Below the pieces are notes generated by a model. That model saw only the letters and a list, made by a program, of their open reading frames with translations. It made no database searches and had not been told where the DNA came from. From Smallanthus sonchifolius (Eukaryota; Streptophyta; Magnoliopsida; Asterales; Asteraceae), in the NCBI GenBank assembly GCA_023525975.1, contig JAKNSE010000038.1, positions 124,001-188,000 of the forward strand: a stretch of DNA of 64,000 nucleotides, written 5' to 3'. A program made the translations under genes and the position numbers. Each line of letters starts with the position of its first letter. Position 1 is the stretch's first letter. Below, in pieces: positions 22,801-34,060 of this stretch.

Positions 22801-25800
22801 TAATAGATAAAATGACTAAAAATGACATTTTAGTGAATAAAATATATAAAAGGCTTTGTAAAATTGAAATAAAACTAAAAGTCGATCAAATTATGTTATA
22901 AAATAAGGGCTAAAAAGGTAAATTTGGATGATCAATTTTGTTGCAGCTTGTGATTACAAAATTGATTGATTGGCTCATGTGTGTTATGTGACAGAGTGAC
23001 GTACGGGAGTAACGGTGTAGTACTCGTGTCACAACAACTTTATTCTGGGCTGACAAGGCTACATATGGGGCTCGCGGATGACAAAATGGGGTGGATTGTT
23101 GAACTCATATAGCTTTTGTTTTTTCTTCATTTATCGTTTGTAGTTTGATTCTGCATGTAGTATTAAGCTGACTCAATAACAATTTTCTTAATAAAAGCAA
23201 GACTGTTTTATCTTCAATGCGTTAGCTCATAATCTGACATGTTTTATCTAGACCTGATTAAGGTAGAACATAACCTAACATTCATATTATGGGTTGAAAC
23301 TAAAACCTGTAAGGTTGACAAAAACCATGGGTTAATTTCATCATACATTTGCGATAAATGAAAACTGCTAACATTAACGAAAAAACATGAAGAAACCCAC
23401 CCTCCTATCTTAGGGTGTGTTTTGAAAGTGGTTTTGTGATGTTGAAATTTAAGATATAGATTTGAATTTTTAATAATTAGATAAGGCGATGCCTGAGGGT
23501 CACACAAATTCTGTTCTTTAAGCAAGTAATAGATAAAATGACTAAAAATGACATTTTAGTGAATAAAATATATAAAAGGCTTTGTAAAATTGAAATAAAA
23601 CTAAAAGTCGATCAAATTATGTTATAAAATAAGGGCTAAAAAGGTAAATTTGGATGATCAATTTTGTTGCAGCTTGTGATTACAAAATTGATTGATTGGC
23701 TCATGTGTGTTATGTGACAGAGTGACGTACGGGAGTAACGGTGTAGTACTCGTGTCACAACAACTTTATTCTGGGCTGACAAGGCTACATATGGGGCTCG
23801 CGGATGACAAAATGGGGTGGATTGTTGAACTCATATAGCTTTTGTTTTTTCTTCGTTTATCGTTTGTAGTTTGATTCTGCATGTAGTATTAAGCTGACTC
23901 AATAACAATTTTCTTAGTAAAAGCAAGACTGTTTTATCTTCAATGCGTTAGCTCATAATCTGACATGTTTTATCTAGACCTGATTAAGGTAGAACATAAC
24001 CTAACATTCATATTATGGGTTGAAACTAAAACCTGTAAGGTTGACTAAAACCATGGGTTAATTTCATCATACATTTGCGATAAATGAAAACTGCTAACAT
24101 TAACGAAAAAACATGAAGAAACCCACCCTCCTATCTTAGGGTGTGTTTTGAAAGTGGTTTTGTGATGTTGAAATTTAAGATATAGATTTGAATTTTTAAT
24201 AATTAGATAAGGCGATGCCTGAGGGTCACACAAATTCTGTTCTTTAAGCAAGTAATAGATAAAATGACTAAAAATGACATTTTAGTGAATAAAATATATA
24301 AAAGGCTTTGTAAAATTGAAATAAAACTAAAAGTCGATCAAATTATGTTATAAAATAAGGGCTAAAAAGGTAAATTTGGATGATCAATTTTGTTGCAGCT
24401 TGTGATTACAAAATTGATTGATTGGCTCATGTGTGTTATGTGACAGAGTGACGTACGGGAGTAACGGTGTAGTACTCGTGTCACAACAACTTTATTCTGG
24501 GCTGACAAGGCTACATATGGGGCTCGCGGATGACAAAATGGGGTGGATTGTTGAACTCATATAGCTTTTGTTTTTTCTTCGTTTATCGTTTGTAGTTTGA
24601 TTTTGCATGTAGTATTAAGCTGACTCAATAACAATTTTCTTAATAAAAGCAAGACTGTTTTATCTTCAATGCGTTAGCTCATAATCTGACATGTTTTATC
24701 TAGACCTGATTAAGGTAGAACATAACCTAACATTCATATTATGGGTTGAAACTAAAACCTGTAAGGTTGACTAAAACCATGGGTTAATTTCATCATACAT
24801 TTGCGATAAATGAAAACTGCTAACATTAACGAAAAAACATGAAGAAACCCACCCTCCTATCTTAGGGTGTGTTTTGAAAGTGGTTTTGTGATGTTGAAAT
24901 TTAAGATATAGATTTGAATTTTTAATAATTAGATAAGGCGATGCCTGAGGGTCACACAAATTCTGTTCTTTAAGCAAGTAATAGATAAAATGACTAAAAA
25001 TGACATTTTAGTGAATAAAATATATATAAAAGGCTTTGTAAAATTGAAATAAAACTAAAAGTCGATCAAATTATGTTATAAAATAAGGGCTAAAAAGGTA
25101 AATTTGGATGATCAATTTTGTTGCAGCTTGTGATTACAAAATTGATTGATTGGCTCATGTGTGTTATGTGACAGAGTGACGTACGGGAGTAACGGTGTAG
25201 TACTCGTGTCACAACAACTTTATTCTGGGCTGACAAGGCTACATATGGGGCTCGCGGATGACAAAATGGGGTGGATTGTTGAACTCATATAGCTTTTGTT
25301 TTTTCTTCGTTTATCGTTTGTAGTTTGATTCTGCATGTAGTATTAAGCTGACTCAATAACAATTTTCTTAATAAAAGCAAGACTGTTTTATCTTCAATGC
25401 GTTAGCTCATAATCTGACATGTTTTATCTAGACCTGATTAAGGTAGAACATAACCTAACATTCATATTATGGGTTGAAACTAAAACCTGTAAGGTTGACT
25501 AAAACCATGGGTTAATTTCATCATACATTTGCGATAAATGAAAACTGCTAACATTAACGAAAAAACATGAAGAAACCCACCCTCCTATCTTAGGGTGTGT
25601 TTTGAAAGTGTTTTTGTGATGTTGAAATTTAAGATATAGATTTGAATTTTTAATAATTAGATAAGGCGATGCCTGAGGGTCACACAAATTCTGTTCTTTA
25701 AGCAAGTAATAGATAAAATGACTAAAAATGACATTTTAGTGAATAAAATATATAAAAGGCTTTGTAAAATTGAAATAAAACTAAAAGTCGATCAAATTAT

Positions 25801-27022
25801 GTTATAAAATAAGGGCTAAAAAGGTAAATTTGGATGATCAATTTTGTTGCAGCTTGTGATTACAAAATTGATTGATTGGCTCATGTGTGTTATGTGACAG
25901 AGTGACGTACGGGAGTAACGGTGTAGTACTCGTGTCACAACAACTTTATTCTGGGCTGACAAGGCTACATATGGGGCTCGCGGATGACAAAATGGGGTGG
26001 ATTGTTGAACTCATATAGCTTTTGTTTTTTCTTCGTTTATCGTTTGTAGTTTGATTCTGCATGTAGTATTAAGCTGACTCAATAACAATTTTCTTAATAA
26101 AAGCAAGACTGTTTTATCTTCAATGCGTTAGCTCATAATCTGACATGTTTTATCTAGACCTGATTAAGGTAGAACATAACCTAACATTCATATTATGGGT
26201 TGAAACTAAAACCTGTAAGGTTGACAAAAACCATGGGTTAATTTCATCATACATTTGCGATAAATGAAAACTGCTAACATTAACGAAAAAACATGAAGAA
26301 ACCCACCCTCCTATCTTAGGGTGTGTTTTGAAAGTGGTTTTGTGATGTTGAAATTTAAGATATAGATTTGAATTTTTAATAATTAGATAAGGCGATGCCT
26401 GAGGGTCACACAAATTCTGTTCTTTAAGCAAGTAATAGATAAAATGACTAAAAATGACATTTTAGTGAATAAAATATATAAAAGGCTTTGTAAAATTGAA
26501 ATAAAACTAAAAGTCGATCAAATTATGTTATAAAATAAGGGCTAAAAAGGTAAATTTGGATGATCAATTTTGTTGCAGCTTGTGATTACAAAATTGATTG
26601 ATTGGCTCATGTGTGTTATGTGACAGAGTGACGTACGGGAGTAACGGTGTAGTACTCGTGTCACAACAACTTTATTCTGGGCTGACAAGGCTACATATGG
26701 GGCTCGCGGATGACAAAATGGGGTGGATTGTTGAACTCATATAGCTTTTGTTTTTTCTTCGTTTATCGTTTGTAGTTTGATTCTGCATGTAGTATTAAGC
26801 TGACTCAATAACAATTTTCTTAATAAAAGCAAGACTGTTTTATCTTCAATGCGTTAGCTCATAATCTGACATGTTTTATCTAGACCTGATTAAGGTAGAA
26901 CATAACCTAACATTCATATTATGGGTTGAAACTAAAACCTGTAAGGTTGACTAAAACCATGGGTTAATTTCATCATACATTTGCGATAAATGAAAACTGC
27001 TAACATTAACGAAAAAACATGA
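16857..27022. repeat. Tandem array of 14 near-identical 726-bp units
   Basis: Units start at 16857, 17583, 18309, 19035, 19761, 20487, 21213, 21939, 22665, 23391, 24117, 24843, 25571 and 26297. The array is 10,166 bp, exactly 14 units plus one 2-bp insertion (TATATATAAAAG near 25021). Each unit runs from AGAAACCCACCCTCC to ACGAAAAAACATGA. Most units differ by only one to three bases; unit 1 has about three private differences. The last about 60 bp of the unit derive from helicase coding sequence, so the unit was drawn from a Helitron-type helicase and its upstream sequence. A 68-codon minus-strand frame recurs in every unit but is a by-product of repetition. Block 2 has a single partial unit (52764-53243). 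Confidence 0.97.
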
Positions 27023-27900
27023 GGCTAAGCGTAGGAAATCAGACATCTGATACGGAACGCGCAAATATTTCTGCAAAATGGCTTTTGGATATTGAAGAGG
27101 AAAATGTTGGTCGTATTAATGATGGTGAAGCAACATTTGATATACTTGATGATCTTCTAATTAACGACTCATGCGATCCTATATCAAGTTTAATAAACTT
27201 TGTTTATCCATTCAATCTCCAAAACTACAAAAACAAATAATTCTTTTCTAAAAGAGCTATCTTTGCACCAAAAATTGAGGTTGTTCACGAAATTAATGAT
27301 CATTTACTATCACTTTTTTCTGACGATGAAAAATAGTACCTTAGCTCAGATAAAATTTGTCAAATGGAACATTTTAATGATTCGTTACAAGAAAATTTAT
27401 ACTCACCTGACGTTCTTAATGAGCTTAAATATCAGGATTGTCAAATCATAGGTTAGTGTGAAAGTTGGTGTTCTGGTAATGCTACTACGAAACATTGACC
27501 AACAAAATGGATTGTGTAATGGTATTAGGCTACATGTCATATCACTTGGTAAATGTGTTATAGAAGCCGAGATAATCTATGGAAGTAATATTGGTACTCG
27601 AGCATTTATTACAAGAATTAATCTGATACCGTCAGATAAAAAGATCCATTTGAAGTTCCAGAGAAGAGAATTTCACTATCGGTATGTTTTGCAATGCCGA
27701 TTAATAAAAGCCAAGGACAATAATTAGCGAGAGTTGCTTTGTATTTAAAAGAACCGGTTTTCACCAACAGACAATTGTATGTGGCGCTGTAAAAAGTAAA
27801 TAGTATAGACGGAGTAAAATTACTAATACTGGAAAGAGATGGTAAAGTTAATAATCAGAAAACAAATGATAGATATGAGAAAATATTTAGAGATTTATGA
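26962..27900 (+). pseudogene. Helitron/PIF1-type helicase, C-terminal remnant (copy 1)
   Basis: Order of family motifs across several frames: SSYI and LLTLTK (inside the last array unit), then, after a shift in a run of A, NMRL-like MRLSVGNQTSDTERANISAK, WLLDIEEENVGRINDGEATF, DDLLINDSCDPISSLINFVYP, EVVHEINDHLLSLF, QMEHFNDSLQENLYSPDVLN, then VGVLVMLLRNIDQQNGLCNG, GKCVIEAEIIYGSNIGTRAF, FQRREFHYR and LYLKEPVFTNRQLYVAL, ending near the stop at 27898-27900. This matches the C-terminal third of plant Helitron-encoded or PIF1-like helicases. The N-terminal Walker motifs are absent, and frameshifts and stops show it is dead. Copy 2 is at 53182-54121. Confidence 0.85.
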
Positions 27901-28296
27901 AAATATATTTAGTTTTGTAAATGTTATTGTAATTTCATTTTTTTCGGTATGTAAATTAAAATTTTAGTTTATTTATGAAATTGTATAGAGTTTTATCAAC
28001 ACCTAGAATGGTACTGTATATATGGTTTAAACCTAATTAGCTTCAAATCAGCCGTCACTTTTTCATCTCCTCACCATCACAATCCGGGTATTATCTGCAA
28101 GATCACACAAAATTTTCAGTCCGCAAGATCATTCTCTTTCCAATCTGGGTAACCACTTCTGGTTTTAGTGTCTGTATTTAATTGTGGTTTAGCTATATTT
28201 ACTCATGATAAACTAATTTTAACTGTAATTATTTGATGGAAACAAGATCACCCGGCTTGCGAACTCACTGCTAATTATTACTGCAACTGGTATACA
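27901..28296. other. Upstream region of PPR-1
   Basis: Non-coding. The phrase ACTGCTAATTATTACTGYAACT occurs at about 28267 and again 51 bp later inside the start of the PPR frame, a small 17-codon duplication. An open reading continues a short way upstream of the chosen ATG but has no other ATG. Block 2 carries a 202-bp insertion here (54388-54589). Confidence 0.5.
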
Positions 28297-29823
28297 ATGG
28301 TTTATAAAAATTATGTAACTGCTAATTATTACTGTAACTTGTTCAGATTTTGTTTGTCATTTGGTTTTTCTTCTACTGCACATAAGGTGTTTGATAAAAG
28401 TCCCCAAAGACATGGTCACGAAGCCGTGGCATCTTTTGTCCAGGGAAACGTGTTAGGCAAGAAACCCACAAAGTATGAACTTTGTTCTGCTCTTAATTGC
28501 TGTGCCAAGACACTGAACTCACACCTTGGTTCCCAGATCCATGGAAAGATAGTTCATTCAGGTTTTGACCAGAATTTGTATATAAATAGCTCGTTAGTGA
28601 ACGTCTACACCAAATGTGGTTCGATGGGTGACGCGATGAAGGTGTTCAATGGAATGGAAGTACATGATGAAGTGTCATGGACTTCTATGATATGTGGGCT
28701 TTCACAAAATGGGCAGGGTGGAGAAGCCCTTTGTTTGTTTAAAGAAATGATGACGACACTAGTTAGGCCGAATTGTGTCACTTATGTTAGTGTTATTAGC
28801 GCGTGTACAGAGCAAGAATCGGTGTTTAGATGTGGTGAGTTGCTCGATGCTCATGTTATAATGCTGGGACATGAAAGCAACAGCTTTGTGGTGAGTTCTC
28901 TTATTGATTATTATTCGAAATGTGGAAGGATGGATAAGGTTGTCATGTTATTTGGATCATGCTTGGCAAGTGATGATGTTGTTTTGAACACTATGATCTC
29001 AGCGTACACTCGTAATCAACAAGGCGAAGAAGCACTCAAAGTTTTTGTGAAAATGCATGATGCAAATGCGAGTCTTAGTGAACATACTTTGACCAGCGTG
29101 TTGGATGCTTGTGGGGCCTTGGCGGTTCTCCAAATGGGAAAACAGGTACATGGTTTGGTAACGAAAATGGGTTCAGATCAAAACACGTTTGTGGTTGGTG
29201 CTTTGATTAACATGTACTCAAAATGTGGTGATATTGATGAAGCTTGTCATGTTTTTGACCAGGCAGGGTACAAAAACAACATATTATGGACTTCACTGAT
29301 CACCGCGTATGCGCAGAGTGGTAGAGGTCCGGATGCTTTGAGAATCTTTGATCATTTAGTGATGGAAAAAAGATTCTACCCAGATCATGTATGTTTTACG
29401 GTTGTGTTGACTGCTTGCAACCACTCTGGACTACTTGACAAGGGTATTAGTTATTTCAAGAAGATGACATCAGATTATAATTTAGCTCCTGAAATCGATC
29501 AATATGCTTGCTTGATCGATCTTTATGCAAGAAAAGGCGATCTTAACAGCGCGAAAAAGGTGATGGAGGAGATGCCATTTGATGCAAATGCAGTGATGTG
29601 GAGTTCTTTCTTGAGTTCTTGTAAAGAGTATGGGAATGTAGAGCTTGGGAGAGAGGCTGCTTATAAGCTATTTGAACTTGAACCGCATAGCCCTGTACCT
29701 TATTTGATTTTAGCAGATTTATATGCTGGTGCTGGTTTATGGGATGGAGTGAAAAACATAAGGAAATTAATGAATGAAAATGGAGTAAGAAAATCTTTAG
29801 CAGGCTGGAGTTGTGTTGGTTGA
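28297..29823 (+). CDS. PLS-class pentatricopeptide repeat protein, E type (PPR-1)
   Basis: 508-residue intronless frame. PPR proteins of this class bind organellar RNA, typically for C-to-U editing, in plastids or mitochondria. Seen: repeated PPR-like motifs through residues 60-440, such as SSLVNVYTKCGSMGDAMKVF, VSWTSMICGLSQNGQGGEAL, GALINMYSKCGDIDEACHVF and ILWTSLITAYAQSGRGPDAL, then an E motif near 445-505 (NVELGREAAYKLFELEP, PYLILADLYAGAGLWDGVKN) ending GWSCVG. There is no DYW deaminase domain. No clear organelle-targeting peptide precedes the first repeat, so the gene may be 5'-truncated or have a missing upstream exon. It lies between a helicase remnant and gene fragments, so a captured or degrading copy is possible. 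Ten residues differ from PPR-2. Confidence 0.85.
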   Translation: MVYKNYVTANYYCNLFRFCLSFGFSSTAHKVFDKSPQRHGHEAVASFVQGNVLGKKPTKYELCSALNCCAKTLNSHLGSQIHGKIVHSGFDQNLYINSSLVNVYTKCGSMGDAMKVFNGMEVHDEVSWTSMICGLSQNGQGGEALCLFKEMMTTLVRPNCVTYVSVISACTEQESVFRCGELLDAHVIMLGHESNSFVVSSLIDYYSKCGRMDKVVMLFGSCLASDDVVLNTMISAYTRNQQGEEALKVFVKMHDANASLSEHTLTSVLDACGALAVLQMGKQVHGLVTKMGSDQNTFVVGALINMYSKCGDIDEACHVFDQAGYKNNILWTSLITAYAQSGRGPDALRIFDHLVMEKRFYPDHVCFTVVLTACNHSGLLDKGISYFKKMTSDYNLAPEIDQYACLIDLYARKGDLNSAKKVMEEMPFDANAVMWSSFLSSCKEYGNVELGREAAYKLFELEPHSPVPYLILADLYAGAGLWDGVKNIRKLMNENGVRKSLAGWSCVG

Positions 29824-30774
29824 GGTATGTATTCTTGATTTCATCTCCAGATTTTGACTGCCAGTTGAGGAAAATGGATGGATGTGTATGTACAAATGTG
29901 TATTGCAATGTATTTGTTTATATATTTATATTTCATCAATGACTAGCTTTGGTTTAATATCTTTGGAATGGCAAAGAACTTGCTTATGATTGATCAACTT
30001 GAACTAGTTTATATTATGTAAATCTACATGCATGATAAGTGTTTTAATAAAATTCGTGAACAAAATCTTGAAACGAGAGGAGCGTTCAATCCTTCATTCC
30101 TTTGTTTAAATCTACTGTCAATGTGATTTACAAGCAGTCTTTAGCAACCACTTCAGTGTCTATGGCGATGTTATGTTTACGGTTTACCTCATTGACATCC
30201 AAGTATCCAACATTTCATGTCTATTTGTTGATATTAACATCTAAACATTTACCAATGTGATGAATAGTAACCAGGGACAAACTGGTAATTTCACAGCGCT
30301 ACATTACACGCGTCTTCTTCTAATGAAGCGGTGACTTGCTTCATCTTTCTCTTATCTAACGTGTATTGCTTCCATCCCACTCATCTCTTTCTCTTGCAGC
30401 TGTGAGGTCAGGTTTGGTGTTCAACATGAAGGGTTCCATGGCCGCTTGCTCTGCCACCGTTACTGCCGTTCTCTAATCTCGTCGGATTAACCGGTACACC
30501 TTTGTGACGTCGCCGCTATGATTTTTTGCTTCATGATTTCATGTTCGACATCTGTGTGTAAATTTAGGTGTTTCATTTAATTTGATTTCATATACCCGTT
30601 TCATTTCCAATTAATCATACCTATTGTTTCTTGATGAATTTGATGTTCGGTGACATCTTTATTACTTTCAATACCTTCAATTTTAGTTGTTGCTTTAATT
30701 TAGGGCTTTGCTTTTGTGTTTTCTTGAGATAGGAGGCTTGAAAATTAGGGTATTTTTTTTATTTGTTTCTACAG
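29824..30774. other. PPR-1 3' flank and upstream of the BAH-PHD remnant
   Basis: No coding frame supported. From 30290 to 30530 the sequence is less AT-rich, with a C/T-rich run before CAG (30395-30400) and a short ATGAAGGGTTCC frame that stops quickly. This looks like the 5' leader of the decayed chromatin-gene fragment that follows. Confidence 0.4.
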
Positions 30775-31124
30775 TGTGAATGCGTGGTATGACAGTTGAT
30801 GATCCTAATGAGCCTCCTTATGTAGTTATGTTGCTCAAGTGTTAACAGCTGCCCACTGATCATCAGATGGTTGAGGTCCGTCTACGTTTGAGTACCAGTT
30901 TGCAAAAGAATGTTTCATAGATGTAGAATGAAGGTGATGTAATGGGTTACCCCGGAACTAGAAGGTTAGATAAACATGTCTGAAATGTATTTTGAGATAA
31001 TTTATGGTAAGAACTACTAATTGGTTTTCTTTTTATATGATATATGAAGGTATTGCAAGAGTGAAATGCCCTATAATCTGGATGAATTTATGCTGCAATG
31101 TCATGGATGCCACTGCCAGGACTG
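30775..31124 (+). pseudogene. Fragment resembling an EBS/SHL-type BAH-PHD histone reader
   Basis: Two recognisable pieces. After an intron-like acceptor (TTTCTACAG) a frame reads MRGMTVDDPNEPPYV, similar to the start of the BAH domain in EARLY BOLTING IN SHORT DAYS/SHORT LIFE proteins. At 31051-31124 the sequence reads YCKSEMPYNLDEFMLQCHGC and then QDW, matching the first half of their PHD finger (YCKCEMPYN.DD.M.QC.GCKDW) and ending at a GTAAGT donor. A zinc-ligand Cys has become Ser. Copy 1 has a 6-bp insertion (CACTGC) before QDW that copy 2 lacks. The intervening BAH sequence is unreadable. Family match is from memory but the PHD spacing is distinctive. Confidence 0.6.
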
Positions 31125-31142
31125 GTAAGTATATTTTTATCA

Positions 31143-31376
31143 TCACATGAGTTGGCCCACTTAGATGGGAATAGTTATGGATACAGGGATATTGATGGGA
31201 GCAAAGTGCAAAAAGCTTTAAGGGAAAAGTGTGGGGAAGAAGGTTATGTTATTAGGCTATGTATTAACTTGCCTGATGGGAATTTGTATGCTACAAAGTA
31301 CAAAGGCACCAGAATTGGTTTTGTACAGAGGGCAAAGCTATGCATATGCTACAGATGCAAAAAAATACCCTCTTAA
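31143..31376 (+). pseudogene. Fragment of an ASH2/TRAUCO-type SPRY domain
   Basis: Reads HELAHLDGNSYGYRDIDGSK, VQKALREKCGEEGYV, VIRLCINLPDGNLYA, YKGTRIGF, then a stop at 31374-31376. ASH2/TRAUCO proteins (COMPASS H3K4 methyltransferase subunits) have the same order HELAHHDGD.YGYRD.DGSK, KALREKYGE.Y.EGDVIGF and INLPDG. Three codons (EGD) present in block 2 are missing here, and the region between LYA and YKG is deleted. No complete SPRY domain remains. Confidence 0.65.
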
Positions 31377-32749
31377 AATTGTTCTTTATTAATGTTGTAT
31401 ATTTATGTCTGTAGAAATCTTTTGACATAATATATTTTTTTTTTGAAATTAGATGAATTGCTTTTGTGTTGGTTACAAGCAGGTTAGGTTGCAAGTTGAG
31501 TCTTATATTACTCTACAGAGTTCACATGTTGGGGTTTTGTTACATAACTTAGTTAACGTATTGGGATATTTCCTTAAAAAAGGTTGCCAATGATTTCCTT
31601 CCTTATTTAGTATTCTGAACTTGAAACAACAAATGTAGTTAATCTTGCACATTTTGCTAAACTGCAAATTATATGCAAAGAAATTTTACTTTTCGTTTGT
31701 CTATCAAATGTAATGATTTAAAACTGTGATATGATCGAATTCTAATGCTGTTATTTGTAATTTATTTGTTAACCTGCAGATTAAAAAGTAAAGTCACGCT
31801 TTTCTGTGTTTGTCAAATGACTGTTTATTTAAAAACCCTTTTTTTGTTTATATATAATGTGAGCATTATTTATATTTATTGCGTTTCAGGTTCTTAAAGA
31901 TAATACTGTGAAAAAGGAGGAACTATGTGCAAGAGCTAAGGCGTTTGCAGACTCTTTGTCGTATCCTTCAGGTGTTAATATATGTACTATTGGTACCCCC
32001 GTCCGTATGGCAACATGGATTGGGTAACCGGTCAACCGGTTATGCCTGATTGACTCATCAACAAAATTTTATAAAAACTGTTGTGTTGAATACGATTATA
32101 AAAACTCTATTTTGCTTTATGCAACCCAAAACAACCCATTTTCTGATTGTTTGTGCATGCCACTGTTTGACTTGATTGTTGATGCATAAATAATTATTAT
32201 TTCAGAAGGCAAAATCAGGCAATGGAAATGAAAGTGAACCAATATTGCACTCTGGTATGCATAATATTAACAAGTTCAACACAAACAATGTTTCAAGAAC
32301 TACAGAATCTGATCAAAGTTCTCAAACTACCATGGTTGTACAGGTATATTATTCATTTTTGTTTACTTTTTATTCATAAGTAATAATGATTGTAATTTTA
32401 ACCCATTTACATTTTAACATTGCATATTAACAATTGGTTGATGACACCTACTCATCATCTATAGGTTACTTTAGAGAACAAGTATGCTACTATGAATAAA
32501 TATTAAACATTATACTTTAGAAGAAAAATCTATATATAGAAGAAAAAGTTCTAGGTTTAAACTTTAACAGATTCACTTAGGGTTTTTTTCAAATTAAAAA
32601 ATAACTTAACCTGTAATACCCCACTAAACCCAAACCAATAAACACCTATATATTGTCCTTTCTATGATTTTTTTTTTCATGGTACTCTTGCTGTGTGCTC
32701 GGGTAGAAAGATATATGGTCGGATTTGATCAGTGTGTAATGCTCTATAG

Positions 32750-33117
32750 CATAGTTGTCAATAGCGCTCGTAGCGCGCGCTATAGCGCGCTACATAGCGT
32801 TTCGTTAAGGCACCGCTATTTCCATTTCTCGACCAGATAGCGACCCAATAGCGTTTTTTCTTTTTTTTTTTAATTATTTTTTAATTTTTTACTTGATTAA
32901 TATAAATAGGGTTGCTAATAACCCTAATATATGAAGATTTAGATGATTATTGATTATAATTGCTACAAATCCTACAATAGTTGAATATAAAATATTTCTA
33001 AAAATTTCTAGCAGTGTATCGCTAAACGTGAAATAGCGCCCGCTATTTACCGCTATTCGCTACGTAGCGTATAGGTGGCTTGTCGCTATTTACCGCTATT
33101 CGCTATTGACAACTATG
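32750..33117. mobile_element. 368-bp hAT-type MITE, present only in block 1
   Basis: Perfect 17-bp terminal inverted repeats CATAGTTGTCAATAGCG ... CGCTATTGACAACTATG, flanked by the 8-bp duplication CTCTATAG (32742-32749 and 33118-33125). Block 2 has a single CTCTATAG at the same place (about 59163-59170), the empty site. Subterminal regions are rich in TAGCG motifs. No coding capacity. Confidence 0.95.
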
Positions 33118-33744
33118 CTCTATAGTTGCCAACGACAATGAACTAAACTTGGAGCTTGAATTATATTGATTGTCAATGTAATATTTTTTTTATGTAGAGG
33201 TAATCAATATCAGGCTATACATTATTGAGTTGTAACTTAGAATTGACATTGGTGTAAATATAACACATGTGACAATATGAACATGGAAATACTGTGGCAT
33301 TTTGATCTGTGTATTTAAACTAATTTAATATATTTAGCCTTCTTTATAAATTTTTTAATATTATCAATTATTTTATGTAACTGGGATTTATGTAAACACA
33401 CATATTTTAGGTTAAGCTTTAATATGTGTTATGGGATAACGCACCTTGCGGCAACCCTAAGAGATCCTATTAACTTTCCTGTCAAGTGTAAAAAGGTGTC
33501 GACATTGCTGTCTTAGTTTTCTTACTAAAAGCCAACAAAAGGTAAAGTTCATTCCAAGTGGTATGACTTATGAAAAGTGACAAATTTAATTCATATATTA
33601 GTGCAACAGGTTGAAAGTTTAAATTCACACCATAAAGATCTTGCAAACCAACTGAATTCCTTAAAGGTTGCAGCATCGCCAGGTAAGGTTGTACCTCATC
33701 GAATTGAGGAACTTACGAAACTAATACCTGTTACCGTGAAGATA

Positions 33745-34060
33745 TTTTAAAGTGTGTTAAGGTTTTTTGTGCCGTTTAAAGTGGGATTTGATCACTACAA
33801 CCATTTAAAGGGTGTTTGGGTTGATTAGACCAATTAAAAGTGCATTTCGACGATTAGGATCATTTAAAGCGTGTTCACGTTGTTTTAACACTCTAAAAGT
33901 ATATTTCGATGATTTGTTTTAGTTGTTTTGACACGTTTAAAATATGTTTTGATCATTAAGATCATTAAAGAGTTTTTTTTTTCACCCTTTTAAAATGTGT
34001 TGTGATCATTAACATCATTTAAAGTGTCCTGTGGTTATACTTAAAGTGTTTTCCGGTTAC
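33745..34060. repeat. Degenerate minisatellite, unit about 40 bp
   Basis: About eight copies of a unit around CATTTAAAGTGTGTTTTGAT followed by CATTAGGAT. It lies between blocks C and D of the decayed gene, so in an intron if that gene were ever spliced. Copy 2 is at 59766-60082. Confidence 0.7.

Noticed and set aside
17511..26431. A 68-codon minus-strand frame repeated in every 726-bp unit
   Set aside because: Its conservation only reflects the near identity of the units. It has no recognisable motif, and in some units single-base changes lengthen it to 72 or 93 codons without any sign of selection.
16857..27022. Centromeric satellite or CRISPR-like array
   Set aside because: Units are 726 bp without spacers, the array is short and local, and its edge lies in a helicase remnant. 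Nothing shows a centromeric role.
31291..31494. Minus-strand 67-codon frame opposite the SPRY fragment
   Set aside because: The plus strand carries the recognisable SPRY motifs; the minus frame has none.
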